Positions 1-6,372 of a DNA stretch of 10,675 nt are shown here, piece after piece. Positions within the stretch are counted from its first letter, which is position 1, and each line of letters opens with the position of its first letter. The translations under genes and the position numbers were made by a program. The stretch comes from an uncultured Eubacteriales bacterium (GTDB lineage: Bacteria > Bacillota > Clostridia > Oscillospirales > Butyricicoccaceae), in NCBI GenBank assembly GCA_910586105.1, contig CAJUGU010000131.1, positions 1 to 10,675 on the forward strand, in the 5' to 3' direction. Under the pieces are notes generated by a model, which worked only from the letters and a program-made list of their open reading frames with translations, had not been told where the DNA came from and did no database searches.

Positions 1-22
1 GCGCAGCATCGCGGGTGTCCAG

Positions 23-42
23 AGGGGCGGACGCGCCCCTTT
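23..42. terminator. GC hairpin, possible end of a gene to the left
   Basis: A perfect 7-bp stem, AGGGGCG (23-29) and CGCCCCT (34-40), encloses the loop GACG and is followed by only a short TTT. It could be a weak intrinsic terminator for a gene lying left of the window, or simply a first member of the hairpin-rich block that follows. The short T tract keeps confidence low. Confidence 0.35.
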
Positions 43-45
43 GGC

Positions 46-161
46 GCTCCCCGCGTAGGGGCGGGTGCAGGGCGGAGCCCTGCCGCTCCCCGCGTAGGGG
101 CGGGTGCAGGGCAGGGCCCTGCCGCTCCCCGCGCAGAGGCGAGTGCAGGGCGGAGCCGTGA
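46..161. repeat. three tandem 39-bp GC-rich hairpin repeats
   Basis: Three head-to-tail copies start at 46, 85 and 124, each opening with GCTCCCCGCG, so the period is exactly 39 bp. Copies 1 and 2 are nearly identical. Copy 3 is more diverged and runs to the region of the ylmH ribosome binding site. Each of the first two copies can form two hairpins: CCCC-GCGTA-GGGG, then a 7-bp stem GCAGGGC/GCCCTGC with loop GGA (copy 1) or AGG (copy 2). In copy 3 the second stem is broken (GCCGTGA). No coding frame is supported here. The array may shape the 5' leader of ylmH or be a small mobile palindromic repeat; the function is unknown. Confidence 0.8.
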
Positions 162-191
162 ATGATATCTGAAATCCGAGGTGCAATGTTT

Positions 192-992
192 ATGAAGACC
201 CGTCCCGAGATCCTCCGCGCGCTCGCCTCCGACGAGACCGACCGCCTGCTGCTCGCACAGCTCCTGGATCGGCTGGAAACCTGCCGCGAACGCTCCTACC
301 CGACCTCCACCCGCTTCCTCGACCCCCGGGAACGCGCGTTAGCCGAGGAAGCCGTGCGCCTGTCCGGCGCGTCGTCCGAATGTGTGTTCTGGGGCGGCTA
401 TGACGAGGCCGAACGCACGGCAGCGCTTTTTTTCCCAGACTACCTGACGCCGGAAGCCGCCGTCAGCGACGCACCGCTCGCCCTGCTCCGCGCAGAAAAA
501 TCGCCCGCCGACACGCTCGCCCACCGCGACTACCTCGGCGCGCTGATGGGACTTCAGATCGAACGGTCGATGGTCGGGGACATCCTCGTTCACGAGGGCG
601 GGGCCGACCTGTTCGTGCTGCGCGAAGTCGCAGACTTCCTGCTGCTCCACTTCGACCGCGCGGGTCGGAAACGGATCGCCCTTTCGGAAGTCCCGCCGGA
701 AACCCTCCGCCGCGCCGCCGCTGCGGAGATTGAAGGCGAAGGCTCGGTCGCTTCCCTGCGGCTGGACAGCGTCGCCGCGCTGGTCTTCGGCCTGTCCCGC
801 GCGCAGGCGCAGGAACAGGTCGCCCACGGTCAGGTACTGCTTAACAGCCGCGTCTGCCTTCGCCCCGACCACGAGGTCGCCGCCGGGGACCGCATCACCG
901 TCCGTGGGAAAGGGCGCGCCCGGCTTACCGGGCTTGGCGGCGTCAGCCGGAAAGGACGGCAGTTCGTCCGCTTCACCCGCTCCGCGCCGTGA
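192..992 (+). CDS. ylmH: YlmH family S4-domain RNA-binding protein
   Basis: The predicted protein has 266 residues, close to the usual YlmH length of about 260. The N-terminal two thirds carry YlmH hallmarks: FLDPRER, a GGYDEAER stretch, and HRDYLGALMGLQIERSMVGD. Residues about 190-245 form an S4 RNA-binding domain (RLDSVAALVFGLSRAQAQ, then VLLNSRVC and a basic GDRITVRGKGRARL end). YlmH proteins are genetically linked to division clusters (sepF, ylmG, divIVA). In Bacillus subtilis YlmH has been connected to stalled-ribosome quality control, acting like the S4 protein RqcP; transfer of that role here is inference. The ATG at 192 is chosen because GAGGTG at 178-183 lies 8 nt upstream; ATGs at 162 and 186 are badly placed. 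In Bacillus, sigG and ylmH lie in the same chromosomal neighbourhood, so finding both within 3 kb here may reflect an old linkage. Confidence 0.9.
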   Translation: MKTRPEILRALASDETDRLLLAQLLDRLETCRERSYPTSTRFLDPRERALAEEAVRLSGASSECVFWGGYDEAERTAALFFPDYLTPEAAVSDAPLALLRAEKSPADTLAHRDYLGALMGLQIERSMVGDILVHEGGADLFVLREVADFLLLHFDRAGRKRIALSEVPPETLRRAAAAEIEGEGSVASLRLDSVAALVFGLSRAQAQEQVAHGQVLLNSRVCLRPDHEVAAGDRITVRGKGRARLTGLGGVSRKGRQFVRFTRSAP

Positions 993-1066
993 GTCCCCTG
1001 CGCCGCGCTTTTCCGCAGAAAACAGCCGGATGCCAGCCCCGGTTTTGCCATGCACGAAAAAACCAC

Positions 1067-1095
1067 TTGTTTCCCATGCCGGATTGTGCTAAACT
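1067..1095 (+). promoter_or_regulatory. possible promoter of the SLH-protein gene
   Basis: TTGTTT (1067-1072) and TAAACT (1090-1095) are spaced 17 bp apart and sit in a locally AT-rich stretch. The match to the sigma-A consensus is modest (3/6 and 4/6); TATAAG just downstream is an alternative -10. Transcription from here would place the GC hairpin at 1114-1137 in the mRNA leader. Confidence 0.35.
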
Positions 1096-1113
1096 GTATA
1101 TAAGATTACCTTT

Positions 1114-1142
1114 CCGCGGCGCGTCCCCGCGCCGCGGGTTTT
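1114..1142 (+). terminator. perfect 10-bp GC hairpin with short T tract
   Basis: CCGCGGCGCG (1114-1123) and CGCGCCGCGG (1128-1137) pair perfectly around the loop TCCC, followed by GTTTT. It could terminate ylmH transcription. Because the only visible promoter-like signal for the next gene lies upstream of it, it could instead be a leader hairpin or attenuator of the SLH gene, which begins 39 bp after the stem. The T tract is short, so termination may be partial. Confidence 0.55.
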
Positions 1143-1176
1143 GAATATACACCGATACGAAGAAGAGGTAAAACGT

Positions 1177-3081
1177 ATGAAACGAATCCTCGCAGGCACA
1201 GCGGCTGCCGCCCTGCTTCTTTCCGCCGTTCCTTCCGCCGCCGCAGCAAGCGACCTGGAAGGCAACTGGGCGAAATCATACATCGAATATCTTTCTCAGA
1301 TCCCTTATAACGGCGAGACCGGCGGCGTAATCCGCCCCAACGCTACCACCGGCAGCTATGACCCGGACAAACAGGTCACCCGCGCCGAATTTATGCGCTA
1401 TATCAACCGCGCGTTCAATTTTACCGAAAAGGCTTCGGTCTCCCAGTATACCGACCTCGTTGCCGGGAGCTGGTATATCGACACCGTTCAGATCGCCGCC
1501 AAGCACGGCTACATTTCCGGCGTCAGCCCCACGGCAATGGCTCCCAACGATCCGATCACACGGGAACAGGTCGTCAGCGTGCTGGGCCGTCTTTTCAAGA
1601 AAAATTTGGAGGCGGTCGACCCGGAAACGCTTGGCTTTACCGATAACGGGCTGATCGGCAAATGGTCGGCGGCTTACGTCAAGGACGCAGTCGACACCGG
1701 CATCGTCCGCGGTTATACCGACGGCTCGTTCAAGCCCGCCTCGACCGTGACCCGCGCCGAGGTCGCTTCCCTGCTCTATCATTATATGGGGTCGTCGCTG
1801 AACAAGGAAGACGTTTCCTACTCCGCGACATCGCTGAAATCCGACACCGATAACGTGACGATCTCCGCGCCCTGTACCCTGCAAAATGCCTTCGTCGACG
1901 GCGACCTGTACATCACCGAGGGCGTTTCCGGCGCCGTCACCCTGAATAACGTCACCATCCGCGGCGACCTGATCCAGTCGGGCGGCACCCTGCTTTGCAG
2001 CGGCGTCACCGCCGACCGCTTGATCGTGGATTCCCCCATGGGCCGGCTGACACAGGTCACAGCCAGCGGGAATACCGAGATCCGTTCAACCGAGATCCGT
2101 TCCCCCGCCAGCCTGCTCGAAAGCAGCCTCACCGGGCAGGGCTTCGTCAGCGTGACGATGAACGGCGGCGCGACCCCTTCGCTCACGCTGGACGGTACCG
2201 CCGATGTGACCGTTTCCCAAAAGTCGATCGTCTCGACGGCCGCCGCCTCTGTCATCGGCAGCCTGACCGCGAACGCGCCGGTCACCGTCACCGGCTATGG
2301 CTCGATCCGTTCGGCAACGCTCAACGCGGCGGACTGCTCCCTTGCGATGCTCCCTCTGAACGGCTATGTCGTCAAGTCCGGGCTGACCGCAACGGTCGCA
2401 GGCAATGAGGTCAGCGGCGCGCAGGGCGGCTCTACCGCCGCTTCAACCGCGCCGGCCGTATCCCCCGAGCTTTTGCAGCCTGCCGCCCTGTCGAACAGCG
2501 TCAGCGTTTCCGAGGCCACGTTCGACCGGAACCCGGAATCCGACGCCTATGAAGACCTCGTCGTCCGGTTGACCGCGGTCGACGACGCCGTCTTCCGTCG
2601 GGTCGTGCTGGGCGGCGTGGAAATTGACGCCGCCTTTGCCCGCAGCCTGATCCAGATCAGCGCGGACGATCTGGCCGAGATCTATCCGGGCGTGTATACG
2701 CTGACCTATGTCATGAGCAGCGGCGCCAACCCGACGCTTCAGCTGACCATCATCGACACCGGCGCCGAGACGCCGCCCTATGATTATGATACCGAGTGGT
2801 CGGGCGATAAGCATAACGACGTGGAGTTCCGCACCTCCAAAAACAGCGCATACACCGACAATACCAATCTCAGCAGCATAAAATACAATGGGAACAATGT
2901 TGCCAGCACCCTGTTTTCGTTGGAATTGTTGGATACCGGCCGTATCTCGATCACAATGGATGGTTCCGAAATCAACCGGTGGTTCAGTGATTACAATTAT
3001 CCGGAATATTTGGATTTCGATGTCAAGCTCAACGACCCGAGTGAAACCTTTGTGGTGCGCATCTGGCTCGAAGAGGAATAA
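1177..3081 (+). CDS. secreted S-layer-homology (SLH) protein with beta-helix-like and X2-like parts
   Basis: This 634-residue protein starts with a Sec signal peptide (MKR, then an Ala/Leu-rich core; probable cleavage after A24). Three SLH repeats follow at about 26-85, 90-142 and 152-205, with their TRAE-type motifs at 68-71 (TRAE), 128-131 (TREQ) and 192-195 (TRAE). SLH domains typically hold proteins to pyruvylated wall polymers. Residues about 224-413 are rich in beta-strand patterns such as VDGDLYI and TIRGDLI, suggesting a right-handed beta-helix. Residues about 440-526 (SEATFDRN through YPGVYTLTYVMSSG to LQLTIID) resemble the X2 modules of clostridial surface and cellulosomal proteins. 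The last ~100 residues are unrecognised and encoded by visibly less GC-rich DNA. The ATG at 1177 is chosen because AGAGGT at 1164-1169 is 7 nt upstream and the signal peptide begins there. No enzymatic motif is visible. A structural or adhesive envelope role is inferred. Confidence 0.85.
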   Translation: MKRILAGTAAAALLLSAVPSAAAASDLEGNWAKSYIEYLSQIPYNGETGGVIRPNATTGSYDPDKQVTRAEFMRYINRAFNFTEKASVSQYTDLVAGSWYIDTVQIAAKHGYISGVSPTAMAPNDPITREQVVSVLGRLFKKNLEAVDPETLGFTDNGLIGKWSAAYVKDAVDTGIVRGYTDGSFKPASTVTRAEVASLLYHYMGSSLNKEDVSYSATSLKSDTDNVTISAPCTLQNAFVDGDLYITEGVSGAVTLNNVTIRGDLIQSGGTLLCSGVTADRLIVDSPMGRLTQVTASGNTEIRSTEIRSPASLLESSLTGQGFVSVTMNGGATPSLTLDGTADVTVSQKSIVSTAAASVIGSLTANAPVTVTGYGSIRSATLNAADCSLAMLPLNGYVVKSGLTATVAGNEVSGAQGGSTAASTAPAVSPELLQPAALSNSVSVSEATFDRNPESDAYEDLVVRLTAVDDAVFRRVVLGGVEIDAAFARSLIQISADDLAEIYPGVYTLTYVMSSGANPTLQLTIIDTGAETPPYDYDTEWSGDKHNDVEFRTSKNSAYTDNTNLSSIKYNGNNVASTLFSLELLDTGRISITMDGSEINRWFSDYNYPEYLDFDVKLNDPSETFVVRIWLEEE

Positions 3082-3116
3082 GCGCCGCGGTGCAATACCG
3101 CCGGTGTGAATGCATG

Positions 3117-3155
3117 AAAAAGCAGCTGCCCAATGGTTGGCGGCTGCTTTTGTTT
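3117..3155. terminator. bidirectional intrinsic terminator between convergent genes
   Basis: AGCAGCTGCC (3121-3130) pairs with GGCGGCTGCT (3139-3148), 10 bp with one G-T wobble. AAAA lies before and TTTTGTTT after, so both strands end in a U tract. It can serve the SLH gene on the plus strand and the sigma-G fragment on the minus strand. Confidence 0.85.
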
Positions 3156-3166
3156 GCTGATAAGGG

Positions 3167-3223
3167 CCCGCGCATCGCGCGGGGCGCCTTAGAGGAAGCG
3201 TCATAAGGCGCGTCCCCTAAGGC
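3167..3223. repeat. two adjacent inverted repeats in the convergent intergenic region
   Basis: CCCGCGC (3167-3173) and GCGCGGG (3177-3183) form a perfect 7-bp hairpin with loop ATC. Immediately after, GCCTTAGAGGAAGC (3186-3199) and GCGTCCCCTAAGGC (3210-3223) form a second inverted repeat matching at 12 of 14 positions. There is no T tract, so these are not standard terminators. They could be a REP-like palindromic element or debris of an insertion; no coding content is seen. Confidence 0.6.
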
Positions 3224-3243
3224 CAGGAGCGTAAGCGGCTTGC

Positions 3244-3759
3244 TTACAGCTTCTTCCGGATGCGGTCCAACGCGCCCTTCTCCAGCCTTGAAACCTGCGC
3301 CTGTGAAATATGGATCTCCTTCGCGACCTCCATTTGCGTCCGTCCTTCAAAAAAACGCATCCGGACGATCTTCTGTTCCCGTTCACTGAGCCCGTTGATC
3401 GCCTCCTTGATCGCGATGTGTTCCAGCCACTGGTCGTCCGTGTTTTTGGTATCGCCGACCTGGTCCATCACACACAACGTGTCGCCTTCTTCTCCCCAGA
3501 CCGGTTCAAACAATGACACCGGGTCTAAGATCGCGTCGAGCGCAAACACGACCTCGGCCTTTTTCATTTCCAACGCTTCCGCGATCTCGGTGATCGTTGG
3601 CTCGCGCTGGTGCTTGCGCATGAATTCCTCCTTCACCTGCAACGCGCGGTACGCCGTATCGCGCATGGAGCGTGAAACGCGTATCACGCTGTTATCGCGC
3701 AGATAACGCCGGATTTCACCTATGATCATCGGCATGGATATTCCAAGTGGAAATCGCAC
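3244..3759 (-). pseudogene. sigG: C-terminal part of split sporulation sigma factor sigma-G
   Basis: From PMIIGEIRRYLRDN onward the sequence follows sigma-G closely: IRVSRSMRD, ALQV, VFALDAILDPVSLFEP, VMDQVGDTKNTDDQW, and the region 4.2 helix-turn-helix at about residues 122-168 (RMRFFEGRTQMEVAKEI, ISQAQVSRLEK). These features separate sigma-G from sigma-F. A normal sigma-G is about 260 residues and PMIIGE begins near residue 97. Here about 162 matching residues remain, the C-terminus is complete, and everything before P is missing. Upstream codons (RFPLGISM) do not resemble the expected FSTYAV. The lost part holds regions 2.1-2.3, needed for core RNA polymerase binding, so this fragment alone should not work as a sigma factor. 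The frame opens at a GTG at 3759 with a weak AGGGGA upstream; an ATG at 3735 is also possible. It lies 29 bp downstream of a serine recombinase in the same orientation, as expected of a rearrangement-controlled gene. It could equally be a dead relic. Confidence 0.88.
3712..3755. other. candidate attachment (att) site at the sigG break
   Basis: An imperfect dyad is centred between 3733 and 3734. The outer arms GATTTC (3712-3717) and GAAATC (3750-3755) pair perfectly, and 13 of 22 symmetric positions are complementary overall. The centre falls exactly where sigma-G similarity begins: minus-strand ATG then CCG, where a normal gene would have a Val codon then Pro. A Val codon GTG would share the central TG. 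Large serine recombinases use att sites of about 40-50 bp with partial dyad symmetry and a 2-bp crossover, so the fit is good, but it is inferred. Confidence 0.45.
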
Positions 3760-3788
3760 GCAAACCGTCCCCTGCGTTGCAGGCGCCT

Positions 3789-5174
3789 TTAAACTGCCTC
3801 GCCCTTTTCCGTGTCCTTTGCCAGCTCAAAGCTGTAATAAATGCTGATCTCATCATTTTTCAGAACGATCCGGGAAACGCACGCGCGTACCAGCTCCTGC
3901 CGCTCCGCATCGGTCAGGGAGCCCCAGCCGTCGCCGACCGAGCGCAGCCGCGCCGTCAGCCGCGCGCCGTTTTCCCGCGTCTGCCCGTCCGCTTCCAACC
4001 GAGCGCAGCGTTCTTCGATCTCTTTCAACGCCGCCCGCGCTTCATCAATCGTCACGCGGAGCGCTTCGTCGTCCTGCTCCGCATACAGGCTATACAGCCG
4101 CGAGAGCTTGCGCTTCTGCCGGTCTCGCTGACGCGTCAGCAGCTCCGCCGCATCGCTTCCGTCCACTTCTGCGGGCAGCTCTACCGACACCCGGGCAAGG
4201 TCTCGTATGACGGCTTCCTCGACCTGCTCCGCCATCATACCGCGGTTGGGGCAGTCCGGGTCGTGCGCCAGATGCCGCTTGCTTTTGTCGCGCGAATAGC
4301 ATACCAGCCGCACGCCTGCCTTGCCCCATTTCTGATAACGCATTTTCGCGCCGCAGCAGCCGCATTCGAGCAGGCCGGTGAGCAGGTATTTCCCCGGCGT
4401 CCCCGGTTGGAACGAGCGCTCCCGCATCAGCCGCATCGTGCGCGCAAAGGTCTCCTCGGAAACCAGCGGTTCATGACGGCCCGGGTATACCTCGCCCTTG
4501 TATTCGATCACGCCGGTGTTGAGCCGCCGTTTCAGGATCTGCGTGACCAGCTTATCGCTGGAAAACCCGTACAGCGAGGCGATCGCCCCAGCGGACCAGC
4601 CTGCAAGATACAGCCGGTACATCTCCTTTACGGTCTCCCCGTCCCGATTCGGGATCAGGATCCCGCCGTTCCGGTCATAATCATAGCCAAACGGCAGCTT
4701 GCCGCCGCCCATCCAATAGCCCTGCCGGACGCGCTCAACCATCCCCATGCGGGTACGCAGAAAGATGTTTTCCCGTTCCAGCTGCGCAAACGCGGATAGG
4801 ATGCCGATCATGGCGCGCCCATAAGGGCTGCCGGTGTCGATATTTTCGTTAATTGAAACAAAGTCGATGCCGTTCGGCAAGAATACGTCCTCGATCAGAT
4901 AAAGGGTATCCTTCTGGCTGCGCGAAAGCCGGTCGAGCTTGTACACGGCGACCCGTTCAATCTCCCCCGCGTTCGACGCCCGGATCAGCCGCCCCATTTC
5001 CGGGCGGTCAAGGTTCGACCCCGACCAGCCGCCGTCGATGAAGCTCTCATAATGGGATATCCCGCGCATTTCGCAGAAGGCGCGCAGCTTCGCGGTCTGC
5101 GCGCCGATGGAATAGCCCTCGTCCGCCTGCGCCTCGGTCGAGACGCGGATATAGAGCGCTGTGATCTTTTGCAT
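3789..5174 (-). CDS. large serine site-specific recombinase
   Basis: This 461-residue protein is an apparently intact member of the resolvase/invertase-type large serine recombinases. The catalytic domain (about 1-145) has the nucleophile Ser12 in YIRVSTEAQADEGYSIGAQ and the conserved arginines in YKLDRLSRS (R82, R85). A recombinase domain follows at about 155-265 (KLPFGYDYDRNG, the linker, and LNTGVIEYKGEVYPGRHEPLV). A zinc ribbon uses Cys271, Cys274, Cys292 and Cys308. A charged helical stretch at about 345-400 probably forms the coiled coil used to control integration versus excision. Such enzymes move phages and integrative elements and rebuild split sporulation genes (SpoIVCA with sigK; SprA with spsM). 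Placement 29 bp from the truncated sigG end makes sigG the likely target. The start is supported by AGAGGTGA (5181-5188) 6 nt upstream. No phage structural genes are visible nearby. Confidence 0.93.
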   Translation of the reverse strand: MQKITALYIRVSTEAQADEGYSIGAQTAKLRAFCEMRGISHYESFIDGGWSGSNLDRPEMGRLIRASNAGEIERVAVYKLDRLSRSQKDTLYLIEDVFLPNGIDFVSINENIDTGSPYGRAMIGILSAFAQLERENIFLRTRMGMVERVRQGYWMGGGKLPFGYDYDRNGGILIPNRDGETVKEMYRLYLAGWSAGAIASLYGFSSDKLVTQILKRRLNTGVIEYKGEVYPGRHEPLVSEETFARTMRLMRERSFQPGTPGKYLLTGLLECGCCGAKMRYQKWGKAGVRLVCYSRDKSKRHLAHDPDCPNRGMMAEQVEEAVIRDLARVSVELPAEVDGSDAAELLTRQRDRQKRKLSRLYSLYAEQDDEALRVTIDEARAALKEIEERCARLEADGQTRENGARLTARLRSVGDGWGSLTDAERQELVRACVSRIVLKNDEISIYYSFELAKDTEKGEAV

Positions 5175-5195
5175 GGAAATTCACCTCTGCACTTG

Positions 5196-5204
5196 ATTAT
5201 AACA
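5196..5204 (-). promoter_or_regulatory. extended -10 promoter of the recombinase
   Basis: On the minus strand TGTTATAAT is a perfect extended -10 element (TGn then TATAAT at 5201-5196). No good -35 is found at the usual spacing (TAAAAA). Transcription would begin near 5189, leaving a leader of roughly 15 nt that contains little besides the ribosome binding site. This would allow recombinase expression independent of the small upstream ORF. Confidence 0.6.
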
Positions 5205-5221
5205 CGGTTTCCCCCCACTTT

Positions 5222-5329
5222 TTAGCGGGAATCCTTGCCAAGCAGGTACCGCAGCAGTTCGCTCTCCACGCACAGCGGCGGCAGCGCGCCCTGCAGCTTC
5301 TGCCCGTTCAGATAGCGCCGGATCGTCAT
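5222..5329 (-). CDS. 35-residue small protein upstream of the recombinase
   Basis: A short frame begins at ATG 5329-5327 with a very strong AAAGGAGG (5339-5346) 9 nt upstream, and ends 47 bp before the recombinase start on the same strand. The protein begins MTIRRYLNGQKLQ and ends RYLLGKDSR: small, basic and probably helical, with one Cys at residue 20. A terminator separates it from the ROK gene upstream, so it forms its own unit with the recombinase. I do not recognise a family. Excision by large serine recombinases needs a small directionality factor (for example SprB in SP-beta, or CD1234 in the Clostridioides skin element), often encoded beside the recombinase; this is a candidate by size and position only. 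Its strong ribosome binding site is the main support that it is real. Confidence 0.5.
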   Translation of the reverse strand: MTIRRYLNGQKLQGALPPLCVESELLRYLLGKDSR

Positions 5330-5373
5330 ACGGCCTCGCCTCCTTTCCCGATCGATTCAGGAAAAGTATGCAC

Positions 5374-5404
5374 AAAAAAACAGGGGTAAAAACCCCCTGT
5401 TTTT
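5374..5404. terminator. bidirectional intrinsic terminator after the ROK gene
   Basis: ACAGGGG (5380-5386) pairs with CCCCTGT (5394-5400), with flanking A and T tracts extending the stem on both sides. On the minus strand the hairpin ends in a run of Ts, making it the natural end of the hprK-PHP-ROK operon and isolating the recombinase unit from it. Confidence 0.88.
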
Positions 5405-5433
5405 CCGGTGTCGGACGTGCATCCGGTCTTATC

Positions 5434-6372
5434 TTAACGGTTGAGCATCGCCGCGCCGATCAGTCCGGCGTCGTTGCCCAGCGTCGCAACCATGATCGGC
5501 GTCGCCTTATCGCCGACCTTGAACTGCTCTCTGGCCGTCTTTTCACGCACAGGCGCAAGCAGCTTTTCGCCGTAGCCCGAAACGCCGCCGCCAATGACGA
5601 TGCAGTCCGGCTGCATGATGTTGATCAGGTTCGCAAGGCCGCACGCCAGATAATCACAGTACTGGTCGAACGCCTTATCAGCGAGCGCGTCGCCCGCGTC
5701 TCTCGCGTCGCAGATATCCTTGCCGTAGAGTTTGCCCTTCGCGTCGCGCAGCGCGCGCAGGCTGCTTTCTTCCGCGCCGCCGTCCATGGCTTCGTTCGCC
5801 ATACGCACCAGCGCGTTCGCGGAGCAATAGCGTTCCAGGCAGCCGCGGCGGCCGCAGTTGCATTGATCGCCGCCCGCGACAATGACCATATGGCCAATCT
5901 CGCCCGCGATGTTGTTGCTGCCGGTGTAGAGCTTGCCGTCGATCACGATGCCGCCGCCGACGCCGGTGCCCAGCGTGATCATAACGACGTTGCGCATCCC
6001 ACGGCCTGCGCCGCGCAGCGCCTCGCCCAACGCCGCGCAGTTCGCATCGTTGTCCAGATAGACTGGCACGTCGAAATCCGGCTTGAAGGTATCCGCAAAG
6101 CAGACGTTGCTCATCTCCAAATTGGTCGCGAACTCAAACGTACACGTTTCCTTGACAAAGGAACCCGGCACGCCGAGGCCGATGCTGGTCACGTGCTTAT
6201 ACGAAATCCCCTTGCTGTCGCAGACCTTTTTGGCCAGCATTTTCATATCCGCCTTCAGCCCTTCGGGATCGCCGATTTTCGTCGGCACCGTTTGCTTTGT
6301 CACGAGCTCGCCAGATTCCTGACAGAGCGCGACCACCAGGTTCGTACCGCCCAAATCAATACCAATTTTCAT
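5434..6372 (-). CDS. ROK family sugar kinase, probably glucokinase
   Basis: The 312-residue protein has the standard ROK length and motifs. The N-terminal ATP-binding signature is MKIGIDLGGTN. The catalytic base is probably Asp109 in LDNDANCAALGE, next to the glycine-rich ITLGTGVGGGIVIDG. The structural zinc site is His161 (GEIGH) plus Cys171, Cys173 and Cys178 in the CNCGRRGCLE motif. The C-terminal IVIGGGVS segment is also present. ROK kinases phosphorylate glucose, N-acetylmannosamine, fructose or related sugars with ATP; in clostridia this type is usually the glucokinase, but the substrate cannot be read from the motifs alone. No DNA-binding domain precedes the kinase, so it is an enzyme and not a ROK repressor. 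The ATG at 6372 is chosen over an earlier one at 6396 because AGGAGG (6381-6386) is 8 nt upstream and the conserved family start follows. It is the last gene of the hprK operon. Confidence 0.93.
   Translation of the reverse strand: MKIGIDLGGTNLVVALCQESGELVTKQTVPTKIGDPEGLKADMKMLAKKVCDSKGISYKHVTSIGLGVPGSFVKETCTFEFATNLEMSNVCFADTFKPDFDVPVYLDNDANCAALGEALRGAGRGMRNVVMITLGTGVGGGIVIDGKLYTGSNNIAGEIGHMVIVAGGDQCNCGRRGCLERYCSANALVRMANEAMDGGAEESSLRALRDAKGKLYGKDICDARDAGDALADKAFDQYCDYLACGLANLINIMQPDCIVIGGGVSGYGEKLLAPVREKTAREQFKVGDKATPIMVATLGNDAGLIGAAMLNR

Noticed and set aside
46..161. CRISPR-like array
   Set aside because: Copies are directly adjacent with no variable spacers; it is a plain tandem repeat.
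1019..1046. AAAAC...GTTTT imperfect hairpin after ylmH
   Set aside because: Stem is interrupted and weak; the hairpin at 1114-1137 is a much better terminator candidate.
339..1055. Minus-strand open frame of 238 codons over ylmH
   Set aside because: Gly/Arg/Ala-rich shadow of the YlmH frame, without a ribosome binding site or domain.
3747..4799. Long plus-strand open frame of 350 codons
   Set aside because: It is antisense to the serine recombinase, whose motifs and ribosome binding site are clear; the plus-strand translation has no recognisable motif and arises from GC-rich codon bias.
4799..4814. ATGCCGATCATGG resembling the sigG-junction sequence, a possible second att core
   Set aside because: It encodes the conserved recombinase catalytic domain on the opposite strand and lacks the flanking dyad; similarity is short and likely chance.
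5364..5370. Minus-strand CATACTT resembling a sporulation sigma -10 upstream of the small ORF
   Set aside because: No matching -35 at the expected spacing; the upstream position lies within the terminator and reads GTTTT.
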